Positions 23,343 through 31,524 of a stretch of 32,626 nt of DNA are shown one piece after another (the stretch's first letter is position 1; every line of letters starts with the position of its first letter). The stretch spans positions 1 through 32,626 of the forward strand of contig JAKSCQ010000252.1 of assembly GCA_022360555.1 (NCBI GenBank), given 5' to 3'. This DNA is from Pseudomonadales bacterium (GTDB taxonomy: Bacteria; Pseudomonadota; Gammaproteobacteria; Pseudomonadales; Alcanivoracaceae). Position numbers and translations under genes: made by a program. A model generated the notes under the pieces. The model made no database searches, was not told the DNA's origin, and saw only the letters and a list, made by a program, of their open reading frames with translations.

Positions 23343-25271
23343 ATGCAATCTGATCTCTTCTCTGCCCTCAACTGGGAAGACGCCCTGACCCTGCTGCGCG
23401 ACAACAGGCTGCTGCGCGATCTGGATGTGGCCATTGCCCGTTTTCTCAAACAGCAATGCCCCGGAGCCCGCGACGAAGTCCTGTTGCTCGCCGCCTTTAC
23501 CAGCAACCAGCAGGCCAGCGGCCATTTGTGTCTGGACCTGGCCAACAGCGAACTGCACAGCCAACTGTGGGGCACCAACCCCCCGCAAGAACTGACGACC
23601 CTGCTTCCCGGCAAACCGGCCGAATGGCTGTCTCTACTGCAAGCAAGCCCGCTGGTGAGTCGCGACGGGAAAACGCCACTGGTGCTGGACGGCAGCCGCC
23701 TTTACCTGCGCCGCAACTGGGCCCAGGAAGTGGCCGTGGCCGACGCCATTGCCCAACGGCTGCTCACCGGCACGGACCTGCCCGCGGACACGCTGCGCGA
23801 GCCTCTGGGCAAACTGTTTCCCGAATCCGGTGGCGAGACCAACTGGCAACAGGTGGCCTGCGCCCTGGCCAGTCGTAGTGGCATCGCCATCATCACCGGC
23901 GGCCCCGGTACCGGCAAGACCACCACCGTGGTCCGCCTGCTGGGGTTACTGCAAAGCCTGGCCATGGATGCGGGCAAACGCCTGCGCATTCGTCTGGCGG
24001 CCCCCACCGGCAAGGCGGCCGCCCGGCTCACCGAATCCATCGGCGACCAGGTGGAAAAACTGGCGGTGGATGCCAGCGTGCGCGACGCCATCCCCACCGA
24101 AGTCACAACCCTGCACCGTCTGCTCGGCACCCGCCCGGACAGTCGCCACTTCCGCCATCACCCGCACAATCCGCTGCACGCCGATCTGGTGGTGGTGGAT
24201 GAAGCCAGCATGATCGACATGGACATGATGGCCTGCCTGCTGGGCGCCCTGGCCCCACACACCCGCTTGATACTGCTGGGCGACAAGGACCAGCTGGCCA
24301 GCGTGGAGGCCGGCGCAGTAATGGGCGACCTGTGCCGCCATGCCTCTGAGGGACGCTACCGGCAAGACACCCTCGATTTCGTCAAGGCCACCTGCAATAC
24401 CGATATCAGCGATTACCGGGAAACCACCCAGGCTCCCGGCACGGCCCTGGCCCAGCAGACCGCCATGCTGCGCACCAACTGGCGCTCCAAGGACAGCCCC
24501 GGCATCGGCGAACTGGCCAGAGCGGTGAACGAAGAGGATCTGCCACGGGCCCGCAAGGTGTTCCAGCAATACAACGACAGCCTGCATCGCCACCGCCTGA
24601 ACAGCGCGGGGCAACAACTGGAAGACCTGCTGCTGAACGGCAGTGGCGGCCACGATGGCTTGCGTGCGCTTTTCCAGGCGGTACATGCCATGCCGCCACA
24701 GCGGGATGATTTTGATCCCTGGGCGGCAGCCCTGCTCAAGCAGCTGACCCACCAGCAACTGCTCAGCGGACTGCGCAGCGGGCCCTATGGTGTTGAGCAA
24801 CTCAACCAGCGCATCACCCGTTACCTGCAACAACAGGGGCTGGCCCCCGAGCGGGAATGGTATGCGGGCCGCCCGGTGATGATGACGCGCAACGATTACC
24901 AGCTTGGCCTGATGAACGGGGATGTGGGGCTGACGCTGCCCCTGCTTGATGAACAAAAGCAGGAACCGCTATTGAGAGTCGCCTTCCAGTTGCCTAACGG
25001 GCGCATCAAATGGGTGCTGCCCAGTCGTATGGACGGGGTGGAAACCGTCTACGCCATGACGGTGCACAAATCCCAGGGGTCGGAATTCCGGCACACCCTG
25101 CTGGTCCTGCCGGATGCCCCACACCCGCTCCTGACCCGGGAGCTGATCTACACCGCGGTCACCCGGGCACGGGCCAGCTTCTCGCTGCTGGAATTCGGTA
25201 CACCAAGCGTCCTCGACAGCGCGATCAAGAAACGCACCTGGCGCGCATCCGGCCTGGCCCAGCGACTGTAA
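23343..25271 (+). CDS. recD: Exodeoxyribonuclease V subunit RecD (5'-3' helicase)
   Basis: 642 residues from the ATG at 23343 (E. coli RecD has 608). Walker A is GGPGTGKTTTVVRLLG near residues 185-200; APTGKAAARLTESIG follows. Walker B is DLVVVDEASMIDMDMM, then LILLGDKDQLASVEAGAVMGDLC. The C terminus has NGDVGLTLP, YAMTVHKSQGSEFRHTLLVLP and LIYTAVTRAR, the SF1B motifs. GGAGGG 6 bp before the ATG fixes the start; the frame upstream reads through repeat E. RecD moves on the 5' strand and tempers RecA loading before Chi. With intact recC and recB, the enzyme should be functional. Confidence 0.96.
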   Translation: MQSDLFSALNWEDALTLLRDNRLLRDLDVAIARFLKQQCPGARDEVLLLAAFTSNQQASGHLCLDLANSELHSQLWGTNPPQELTTLLPGKPAEWLSLLQASPLVSRDGKTPLVLDGSRLYLRRNWAQEVAVADAIAQRLLTGTDLPADTLREPLGKLFPESGGETNWQQVACALASRSGIAIITGGPGTGKTTTVVRLLGLLQSLAMDAGKRLRIRLAAPTGKAAARLTESIGDQVEKLAVDASVRDAIPTEVTTLHRLLGTRPDSRHFRHHPHNPLHADLVVVDEASMIDMDMMACLLGALAPHTRLILLGDKDQLASVEAGAVMGDLCRHASEGRYRQDTLDFVKATCNTDISDYRETTQAPGTALAQQTAMLRTNWRSKDSPGIGELARAVNEEDLPRARKVFQQYNDSLHRHRLNSAGQQLEDLLLNGSGGHDGLRALFQAVHAMPPQRDDFDPWAAALLKQLTHQQLLSGLRSGPYGVEQLNQRITRYLQQQGLAPEREWYAGRPVMMTRNDYQLGLMNGDVGLTLPLLDEQKQEPLLRVAFQLPNGRIKWVLPSRMDGVETVYAMTVHKSQGSEFRHTLLVLPDAPHPLLTRELIYTAVTRARASFSLLEFGTPSVLDSAIKKRTWRASGLAQRL

Positions 25272-25367
25272 GCGCCGGCCGAGCACCCTACCGCACAAAG
25301 CCAGGGGCGATTAGAATTTGCGCCTGATATCCGTTGAGTCTCATTGCACACAGGATCGCGACCCGTC

Positions 25368-26195
25368 ATGTCATCCGAATTGACACGCTCCGCCTCCACA
25401 CTGGAGCAGCTGCGCCGCCTGGAATCCAGCAAGCTGTTCCAGGGCTCGGTGATTGCCATCATCATCCTCTCGGCACTGACCATCGGTGCCAACACCTATA
25501 GCCTGCCTCCCCTGTTCGCCGATACCCTGGCGCTGCTGGACAACGCCATCACGATATTCTTTCTGGTGGAAATCCTGTTCCGGTTCGGCGTGCACCCCGA
25601 CAAGAAACGCTTCCTGCTGGATGGCTGGAACCTGTTCGATACGCTGGTGGTCATCGGCAGCCTGATTCCCATGGACAATGCCGAAGTGGTCCTGCTTGGA
25701 CGGCTGTTGCGGGTATTTCGGGTTTTGCGACTGGTATCGGTGGTGCCGGAACTGCGTTTCCTGATCAACTCGCTGATCAAGGCCATCCCGCGCATGGGCT
25801 ACATTGCCCTGTTGATGTTCATTATTTTCTACATTTACGCCGCCATGGGGTCCATGTTCTTCGCCAGTGTCGATGAAACCCTGTGGGGAGATGTGGCTAT
25901 CTCCATGCTGACCCTGTTCCGGGTGGCCACCTTCGAAGACTGGACAGACGTCATGTACGCCACCATGGAAAGCTACCCCTTAAGCTGGCTGTATTACCTC
26001 AGCTTTATTTTCCTGACCGCATTCGTCTTTCTGAACATGATGATCGGCGCCATTCTGGAAGTCATGAGCGAAGAACAAAATGCCAAACAGGCAGAAAAGG
26101 CCCATGACGAACGGGAAAAGCTGACCCGTCAGCTAGCGGAAGTGCAGGAACAGTTGAACGAGTTGACCCGACTGGTACGGGCCAAAAAAGATTGA
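25368..26195 (+). CDS. Bacterial voltage-gated cation channel (BacNav/NaChBac family)
   Basis: 275 residues, one six-helix subunit that would form a tetramer. S1 is near residues 25-43 and S2 near 58-73. S4 carries arginines at 112, 115, 118 and 121 (RLLRVFRVLR), the voltage sensor. The pore filter is TFEDWTD (residues 188-194); NaChBac-type sodium channels have TLESW followed by a neutral residue. S6 contains FLNMMIGAILEVM, and a heptad-patterned helix from about 232 to 272 forms the usual C-terminal coiled coil. The extra acids at 191 and 194 match positions changed to Asp in the engineered calcium-selective CavAb. The start is the ATG at 25368; a TTG at 25344 is less likely. Stand-alone gene after recD. 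Confidence 0.9.
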   Translation: MSSELTRSASTLEQLRRLESSKLFQGSVIAIIILSALTIGANTYSLPPLFADTLALLDNAITIFFLVEILFRFGVHPDKKRFLLDGWNLFDTLVVIGSLIPMDNAEVVLLGRLLRVFRVLRLVSVVPELRFLINSLIKAIPRMGYIALLMFIIFYIYAAMGSMFFASVDETLWGDVAISMLTLFRVATFEDWTDVMYATMESYPLSWLYYLSFIFLTAFVFLNMMIGAILEVMSEEQNAKQAEKAHDEREKLTRQLAEVQEQLNELTRLVRAKKD

Positions 26196-26205
26196 GTGAA
26201 TCAAT

Positions 26206-26237
26206 AAAAAACGGGATGCAGAAGCATCCCGTTTTTT
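26206..26237. terminator. Bidirectional terminator between the channel and ompA-like genes
   Basis: AAAAAACGGGATGC pairs perfectly with GCATCCCGTTTTTT around an AGAA loop. It has a T6 tract on the plus strand and, by symmetry, on the minus strand, 10 bp after the channel stop and 15 bp after the ompA-like stop. Confidence 0.95.
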
Positions 26238-26252
26238 CACTTCCTGTACGGC

Positions 26253-27362
26253 CTATTCGAACTGCGGCGTCTGCTCTTCAGACTCCACAATCACATCCGC
26301 ACGACGGTTTTTCGCCCGGCCCTCTGCCGTATCGTTATCCGCCACCGGTCGGGACTCACCATAGCCCTGGGTCGATACCGCACTGGCATCAATGCCCAGG
26401 TCGTTGACCAGCTTGTCACGCACGGATTCGGCGCGCCGCTCGGAGAGGCCCTGGTTGTAGCTTTCCGAGCCAATGCTGTCGGTGTGGCCTTCCACGCGGA
26501 TGGACGCCTTTTCGCCGGCCTTCATGCGATCCGCCGCGCTGCGGACTTCATCGTTGAATTCACCCTTCACGCGATCACTGTCGAACTCGAAGTAGATCGT
26601 ACCGGCATTGTGTTCCTGTATGGTGCTTTCATAGACCTGGCAGCCTTGGTCATCCACGACCGCGCCGGCGGCGGTATCCGGGCACTGGTCCACATCATCA
26701 CTGACGCCATCGCCATCAGCATCGCCGGTGACCACCGCCTCCGGCGTGGCCGCGACCGTCTCTTCGTCGGCGCCATCGTCATCGTCGTTGCTGATGCCAA
26801 AGGCCAGGTTCAGCCCCGCGTAGACCTGGCCCTCCCAGTACTCGCGGTCCTGGCTGTAGGCCTGTCGGGTCCCCAGGTCCAGCACCACATGGCGGAAGAA
26901 AACGCGCTGCAGCCCCAGCTCCACGCCGGTCATCAGCTCGTCGTTTTCGTCACTGTTGGGATTGTTCCGGCTCTCGATGAGCTGCTCGCCCACGTTGATC
27001 CCCGCATAGGGTTCAAAGCCCAGGAAGCCATGACCATCAAGATGAAAACGGCCACTGGCGTAGTAGTTGGTCATGTCCAGACGGCGACCGGAGTTGTACT
27101 TGCTCTCCGCATCACCTTCCACCTCCTCGTACCAGGCCTGGACCGACCAGTTGGGGTGGAAACGCCAGCCCAGTTGGCCGCCATAGAAAGGCACATCGTC
27201 CAGGCCGTCGGCACCGTTACCCACTACATCATTTTCATAAAAAGTGTAGTAACTGGCATGGCCGCCAATGTAGCCATATCGGTCGTGGACATTCTCACCG
27301 GCCAGGGCGAGAGGGCTGACAAGCAACGGCGCAATGGCCGTCATTCGCAGTATTGCTTTCAT
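26253..27362 (-). CDS. OmpA-family outer membrane protein with a calcium-type linker
   Basis: 369 residues. A signal peptide ending in PLALA is cut before GENVHDRYGYIGG. Residues about 28-190 have alternating strands of an 8-strand barrel (GYIGGHASYYTFYEN, WRFHPNWSVQAWYEE, FLGFEPYAGINVGEQ, VYAGLNLAFGIS). An acidic linker contains one thrombospondin type-3 calcium repeat (GDADGDGVSDDVDQCPDT). The C-terminal OmpA domain follows, with IYFEFDSDRVKGEF, VEGHTDSIGSESYNQGLSERRAESVRDKL, GYGESRPVADNDTAEGRAKNRR, the peptidoglycan-binding signature. It likely ties the outer membrane to the wall and may form a small pore. AAGGATTC lies before the ATG. The gene closest in type is OprF/OmpA. Confidence 0.93.
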   Translation of the reverse strand: MKAILRMTAIAPLLVSPLALAGENVHDRYGYIGGHASYYTFYENDVVGNGADGLDDVPFYGGQLGWRFHPNWSVQAWYEEVEGDAESKYNSGRRLDMTNYYASGRFHLDGHGFLGFEPYAGINVGEQLIESRNNPNSDENDELMTGVELGLQRVFFRHVVLDLGTRQAYSQDREYWEGQVYAGLNLAFGISNDDDDGADEETVAATPEAVVTGDADGDGVSDDVDQCPDTAAGAVVDDQGCQVYESTIQEHNAGTIYFEFDSDRVKGEFNDEVRSAADRMKAGEKASIRVEGHTDSIGSESYNQGLSERRAESVRDKLVNDLGIDASAVSTQGYGESRPVADNDTAEGRAKNRRADVIVESEEQTPQFE

Positions 27363-27586
27363 GGCAGAATCCTTTCTGTCGTCACCCGAAGATTTTTTAA
27401 TTTAATCACTGGTGACAGTGACAGACATCCAGGAAACGCTGCCCAAGTGGCAAAATTTACCGAACTTTAACTTCTTTACTGTCAATGGGTTACATGAAAG
27501 CAGCACTAAAGACTGACTTGGTACAAAAGCCCCAATAGTTTTGGCTAAACAATAGTTTCTGTGAAAAATTTTCCATCGCAGTCAAT
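27363..27586 (-). promoter_or_regulatory. AT-rich upstream region of the ompA-like gene
   Basis: No gene lies in these 224 bp. On the minus strand TTGACA (27485-27480) is a perfect -35, but the nearest -10-like words (GTAAAT and TAAATT) sit 19-20 bp away, so the promoter is only tentative. CAATAGTTT occurs twice, 17 bp apart (27533-27541 and 27550-27558), a possible regulator site. Confidence 0.4.
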
Positions 27587-27600
27587 CTATTCCACTGCGA
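27562..27600 (-). terminator. Weak terminator overlapping the stop of the FMN-binding gene
   Basis: On the minus strand TCGCAGT pairs perfectly with ACTGCGA (27600-27594 with 27582-27576) around an 11-base loop that contains the TAG stop codon. TGGAAAATTTTT follows. The T tract is displaced by seven bases, so efficiency is doubtful. It marks the probable end of the DUF2236 operon. Confidence 0.5.
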
Positions 27601-28153
27601 GAGACTGCACGGCCTGATGCAATACCAGCGCCATGGCCGTCACCCGGTTCAGGGCATCCACGGACAAGGTGGCGCCGGTAATACCATCCACCTCCCCGGA
27701 CAGGGTATTGTCCGGCGTCAGAGTCATTCCCAGATACTGACGGCGAAAGGCAGCCTGGTGGATTTCTCCCCCACGGGGTTCCCGGTACACCAGCAATTCC
27801 AGCACGGCGACCTGGCCATCGGGCCCGACGCCGATACCGATGGTCATGGGCATATCCTTGCTCTTTTCATCAATGATCCAGGCGGTGGTGCCATCCTGAT
27901 GCCAGTAGCGCAGGCGCATACCGCTGTAGCGATGCCCCAAAACAGCTTCCACCCGGTCGCGCAGGTCGCCGCGCAGGGGAAGCAGGGAAATATCGGGTAC
28001 CTGGTCACCATAGACCTTTTCGAGAAAGGCCTCTGGCGTCAGGTATTCGGTTTCGTCATAACCGCTGATGGCAAACGCCGGCAGGCAGAAAAGAAGAAGC
28101 AGTGCGGCTGCCAAACGCACTGCCAAACGCGAGGAAATCCGGGCATACGGCAT
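27587..28153 (-). CDS. Secreted FMN-binding domain protein (ApbE-flavinylation type)
   Basis: 188 residues. A signal peptide (AALLLLFCLPAFA, cut before ISGYDE) sends it to the periplasm. The FMN_bind domain ends with DGITGATLSV (residues 156-165), the motif in which the Thr (T162) is linked to FMN by ApbE, as in NqrC and RnfG. Such proteins pass single electrons across the envelope. No ApbE gene is in the window. The start overlaps the preceding stop in a TAATG junction, so it is co-translated with the LolB-DUF2236 lipoprotein. This suggests that it is that protein's electron partner (inference). It is shorter than NqrC and lacks a second domain. Confidence 0.88.
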   Translation of the reverse strand: MPYARISSRLAVRLAAALLLLFCLPAFAISGYDETEYLTPEAFLEKVYGDQVPDISLLPLRGDLRDRVEAVLGHRYSGMRLRYWHQDGTTAWIIDEKSKDMPMTIGIGVGPDGQVAVLELLVYREPRGGEIHQAAFRRQYLGMTLTPDNTLSGEVDGITGATLSVDALNRVTAMALVLHQAVQSLAVE

Positions 28154-29814
28154 TAATTGACGATCCGTTCCTTGTCGAAGAAGGCTTCAATCAGGCGCTG
28201 GTTATAGCCGCCCAAACGCTCACCTTCCAGGCGGGCTTCGGCCTCGTGATAAATCGCGTGCTGCTCCATGGATTTGGGCAACAGCAGCTTGGCCACATTG
28301 GCGCCGGTCATGATCCAGGCATTGTTGAACTTCTGCCACCAGCCATATTTCATCTGGTATTGGTCACGAATGCGCGGTGGCAGGTTGGCCGACGTTACGA
28401 TTTCCTGCACCCAGAGCGGGAAGATCATGAAGATCGACTTGGCATCGAACAGATCCTCTTTGAGCTGCATGGCATTATCCGTCACGGTCAGTTGCGGGCT
28501 TTCCCACATGGCGTGGTTGTATTCGATAAAGGCATCCCAGTCTTCAGGCAAGGCGCTTTCGGGAATACCAAACAGCATGGCGAACAGCTTGGTTTCTTCG
28601 TAGAACTGTTCTTTCTCCTGCTCGGTCAACTCGCCTTCCATGTCTTCGTACATGTACACCAGAGTTTCCCACAGGGTGGCATGAACCCAGATCATGGCGT
28701 TGATTTCATTGGCCCGGTATTCTGAGCCATATTCAAAAGCGCCGGCATGCTCGGTCATTTTGCCTTCAATTTCTTCGTGAATATCACGGACCTGATTGGC
28801 CGAGGCCATGACCTGCGGCATGCTGCCATAGGTCATGGTGAGAATATGGTAGAAGGTGCGGCGGGCCCGCCCCAACGGGTCGTCCCGAACCACGGAATGC
28901 TGGTCGATGCCCGCCGTCACCCAGGGATGGGCCACCTGAAGCAACAGGGCCCGGCCGGCGCCAAAGCCCGCCGGCATGGCCAGGCCGGAAATCTTCCACA
29001 TCATGGAATCCGGGCCATACAGCCCGACACGGGGGGCCGGCAGCTTGTCGTGGTGCACTTTTGCCAGTTGCTTGCAGAAGTCCACCTCATCAATCCAGCG
29101 TGGCAAGGGTGCGCTGCCATCCGCCGGCACCAGGGAAGCGATGGCATCGGCATCGGTGCCATAGCCATAGGCGCCGTCAGCGCTACCTTCCAGTTCAGCC
29201 TGGTCCACATTCTGGGCGCAGGGGCTGGTCAGAAAACCGGTCTCCGCCCGCACCACTTCCAGGGAGAGCGACTTGCCGTCTCCTTCCAGTTCGATCTCGG
29301 CGGGCAGGCGGTAACCGCCCTGGACCGACATGAAATCGCGGTAGTCGATTTCCCAGCCGCGCTCCTCGATGCTGTCCACTTCATGCAGATCTTTCTGGTA
29401 GATCACGGCATCCGCCGTCACCGGCAGGCCGCGAACCCAGTAGGAAATTTCGGCACCGGAGACCTGCTCTTGCAGATGCTGCGCCACCTTCATGGCATCG
29501 GCGCCGCCGATCACATCCAGGGTTTCATTGTCCGGCTCGAAGATATTGCCGCGGATCACCGCCTTGGGTTCTCCCACCGGTTCATCCATCAGCACGGCCA
29601 GCTCATAGTTTTCGCCAAGCTGCTTGAAGTAAAAGTAGCTTTTGCTTTTTGTGCTGTCTGCACGCAGCACCAATTCGCCCTCCACCATCCATTCATCCAG
29701 GGTCTCGGGTGACTTCGGCACATAGTGGGATTCTTTCATGGCGGAGCAGCCCTGAAGCACCAGCATCAGGGCGACCAGCACTGTCTTGCCATGTTGCAGC
29801 AACACACCTTTCAT
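28153..29814 (-). CDS. LolB-like lipoprotein fused to a DUF2236 (MpaB/Lcp-type) oxygenase domain
   Basis: 553 residues. The signal peptide and lipobox VLQGC put the lipid on Cys23; Ser at +2 favours the outer membrane. Residues about 38-192 follow the LolB pattern: an opening strand WMVEGELVLRADS, YFYFKQLGENYELAVL, the DEPVGEP turn that lines up with the NPLG loop of LolB, ISYWVRGLP, and GWEIDYRDF then LPAEIELE. Residues about 265-500 are DUF2236: LLQVAHPWVTAGIDQHS, DPLGRARRT (R316, T320) and H346, positions matching the heme pocket residues of rubber oxygenase Lcp. Both halves look intact. Substrate unknown. It is third in a four-gene unit. I know no described protein of this composition, but cannot search. 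Confidence 0.8.
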   Translation of the reverse strand: MKGVLLQHGKTVLVALMLVLQGCSAMKESHYVPKSPETLDEWMVEGELVLRADSTKSKSYFYFKQLGENYELAVLMDEPVGEPKAVIRGNIFEPDNETLDVIGGADAMKVAQHLQEQVSGAEISYWVRGLPVTADAVIYQKDLHEVDSIEERGWEIDYRDFMSVQGGYRLPAEIELEGDGKSLSLEVVRAETGFLTSPCAQNVDQAELEGSADGAYGYGTDADAIASLVPADGSAPLPRWIDEVDFCKQLAKVHHDKLPAPRVGLYGPDSMMWKISGLAMPAGFGAGRALLLQVAHPWVTAGIDQHSVVRDDPLGRARRTFYHILTMTYGSMPQVMASANQVRDIHEEIEGKMTEHAGAFEYGSEYRANEINAMIWVHATLWETLVYMYEDMEGELTEQEKEQFYEETKLFAMLFGIPESALPEDWDAFIEYNHAMWESPQLTVTDNAMQLKEDLFDAKSIFMIFPLWVQEIVTSANLPPRIRDQYQMKYGWWQKFNNAWIMTGANVAKLLLPKSMEQHAIYHEAEARLEGERLGGYNQRLIEAFFDKERIVN

Positions 29815-29853
29815 GGCGTTCTCTCTTATTGTTCTGGAATGAAAAGGCAGACC

Positions 29854-31524
29854 TCAGGCGGTCTGTCGCAGTGTCTTCTTGTCGATCTTGCCCACGGAGG
29901 TCAGCGGAATTGCGTCCAGGAAGAAAATCTCCTTCGGTACCTTGTAGGGTGACAGGTTGTCCCGGCAGAACGACATCAGTTCTTCTTTCAGCTCGGTCTC
30001 ATTGCGGTCGCAGTCGGGGGTACGCTCAATATAAAGCTGAACGATTTCATTGCCGGGGCGGTCATGGTCCGGGCGACCGACCACGGCGCACATGGCGACC
30101 CAGGGCAGGCTCTGCACCTTGCCTTCCACCTCCACGGAAAACACCTTGTAGCCGCCGACGATGAGCATGTCCTTGCTACGATCACAGACACGGACAAAAC
30201 CGTCTTCATCCATGACACCAATATCCCCGGTGTGCATCCACAACTTGCCGTCCATTTCGCGCAGCGCCTTTTGCGTGGCTTCCGGCATGGCCAGATAGCC
30301 CTGCATGACCTGGGGACCGGAGGCGATAATCTCCCCCGGCTCACCCAGCGGCATCAGGGTATTGCCATCTTCGGCATCGACGATGCGCACATCGGTGCCC
30401 GGCAGGGGCACCCCCACATGGCCTTCCTTGAAGTGGGACGCCGGGTTGAGGGTGATCACCGGGCTGGTTTCGGTCATGCCGTACACTTCGCAGAACTTGT
30501 CCTTGCCGATCACGCTTTCCAGCCGCTGCACTTCTTCCTTCGCAAACGGGGCCGCACCGGAAATCGCCATACGCAGGCCACTGAAATCCAGGCTCCGGAA
30601 TGTCTCGTTGGCACACAGCATCTGGTAGAGCGCCGGCACGGCCGCCAGCACCGTGGGCGTGCGGGCTTTCATTTCACCGACAAAGTGGTCCACGTCGCGG
30701 GGGTCCGGAATCAACAGGAAGGTGGACGCGGTCCGCAAGGCATTGAACACCACCGCGGCACCGCCGATGTGAAACAGCGGGAAAGCCGACGCCACGGTTT
30801 CCTCACCAGTGCGATAGCCATAAAAAACATTGGCCTGCAGGTTGTTCATGAACAGATTGCGGGAGGTCAACCTGGCCCCTTTCGGCAGGCCAGTGGTGCC
30901 CCCGGTGTATTGCAGGTAGAGCACCTCATCCATATCCACCCGGGTAGCCACCGGCGAGGCGCTGGCGGGCAGATGGTCATGCAGGGAAACCACCTGCACC
31001 CCTTCACGGGTTTCTTCCACGGACTCACCCTGACCGGTGACCAGATCCATGGGACTGGAGACGATCACTGTACTCAGGGTATCCACCTTGCCCAGCACGG
31101 GCGGCACGGACGTCTGCCAGAACGGCATCAGCGTCATCAGGATCTTCACCTTGGCGTCGTTGGCCTGGTGGGTGATTTCCGGTGGCGTCATCAGCGGGGA
31201 AATGCTGGTGGACACCATGCCCAGACGGGCCGCGGCAATAAAGCCCACCACATACTGCGGCGTGTTGGGCATTTGCAGCCCCAGCACGTCGCCGGCTCCG
31301 GCCCCTTGGGCGGCAAACAGGGCCGCCATGCGATCGGCCAGCGCATCGAGCTGTTGGTAGGTAATCGCCTGGCCCAGAAACACCAGGGCCTCACGGTCAG
31401 GAAACTGCGCGGCGTATTCACGCACATAGTCAGACAAGGTCTTGTCCGGCAGATCCGGCAGGGTATGCCAGTCATGGCCAAGGGACTCGTACGTGCTCAA
31501 CCAGGGGCGGTTATCCGATTTCAT
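29854..31524 (-). CDS. Long-chain acyl-CoA ligase type AMP-binding enzyme
   Basis: 556 residues of the ANL superfamily. Motifs in order: the P-loop YTGGTTGLPKGA near residues 206-217, FPLFHIGG, the adenylate motif YGMTETSP, GYLAMPEATQKAL, the WMHTGDIGVMDEDG hinge region with DRSKDMLIVGGYKVF, and a C-terminal catalytic lysine region SVGKIDKKTL. It would activate a carboxylic acid, probably a fatty acid, as acyl-AMP and then acyl-CoA in the cytosol. I set the start at the ATG at 31524, because GGAAGG lies 8 bp before it; a GTG at 31533 adds three residues. It overlaps the DUF2236 gene by 14 bp, and the fusion gene follows after 39 bp. Chain-length preference cannot be read. Confidence 0.92.
   Translation of the reverse strand: MKSDNRPWLSTYESLGHDWHTLPDLPDKTLSDYVREYAAQFPDREALVFLGQAITYQQLDALADRMAALFAAQGAGAGDVLGLQMPNTPQYVVGFIAAARLGMVSTSISPLMTPPEITHQANDAKVKILMTLMPFWQTSVPPVLGKVDTLSTVIVSSPMDLVTGQGESVEETREGVQVVSLHDHLPASASPVATRVDMDEVLYLQYTGGTTGLPKGARLTSRNLFMNNLQANVFYGYRTGEETVASAFPLFHIGGAAVVFNALRTASTFLLIPDPRDVDHFVGEMKARTPTVLAAVPALYQMLCANETFRSLDFSGLRMAISGAAPFAKEEVQRLESVIGKDKFCEVYGMTETSPVITLNPASHFKEGHVGVPLPGTDVRIVDAEDGNTLMPLGEPGEIIASGPQVMQGYLAMPEATQKALREMDGKLWMHTGDIGVMDEDGFVRVCDRSKDMLIVGGYKVFSVEVEGKVQSLPWVAMCAVVGRPDHDRPGNEIVQLYIERTPDCDRNETELKEELMSFCRDNLSPYKVPKEIFFLDAIPLTSVGKIDKKTLRQTA

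Noticed and set aside
22437..23588. Long minus-strand open frame across the recB-recD junction
   Set aside because: It is antisense to two well-supported genes, runs through repeat E, and its product is low-complexity, as expected in GC-rich DNA.
28747..29712. Long plus-strand frame antisense to the LolB-DUF2236 gene
   Set aside because: His/Gln/Gly-rich shadow product with no family pattern; the minus-strand protein has clear domains. The same applies to the frame at 30064-31551.
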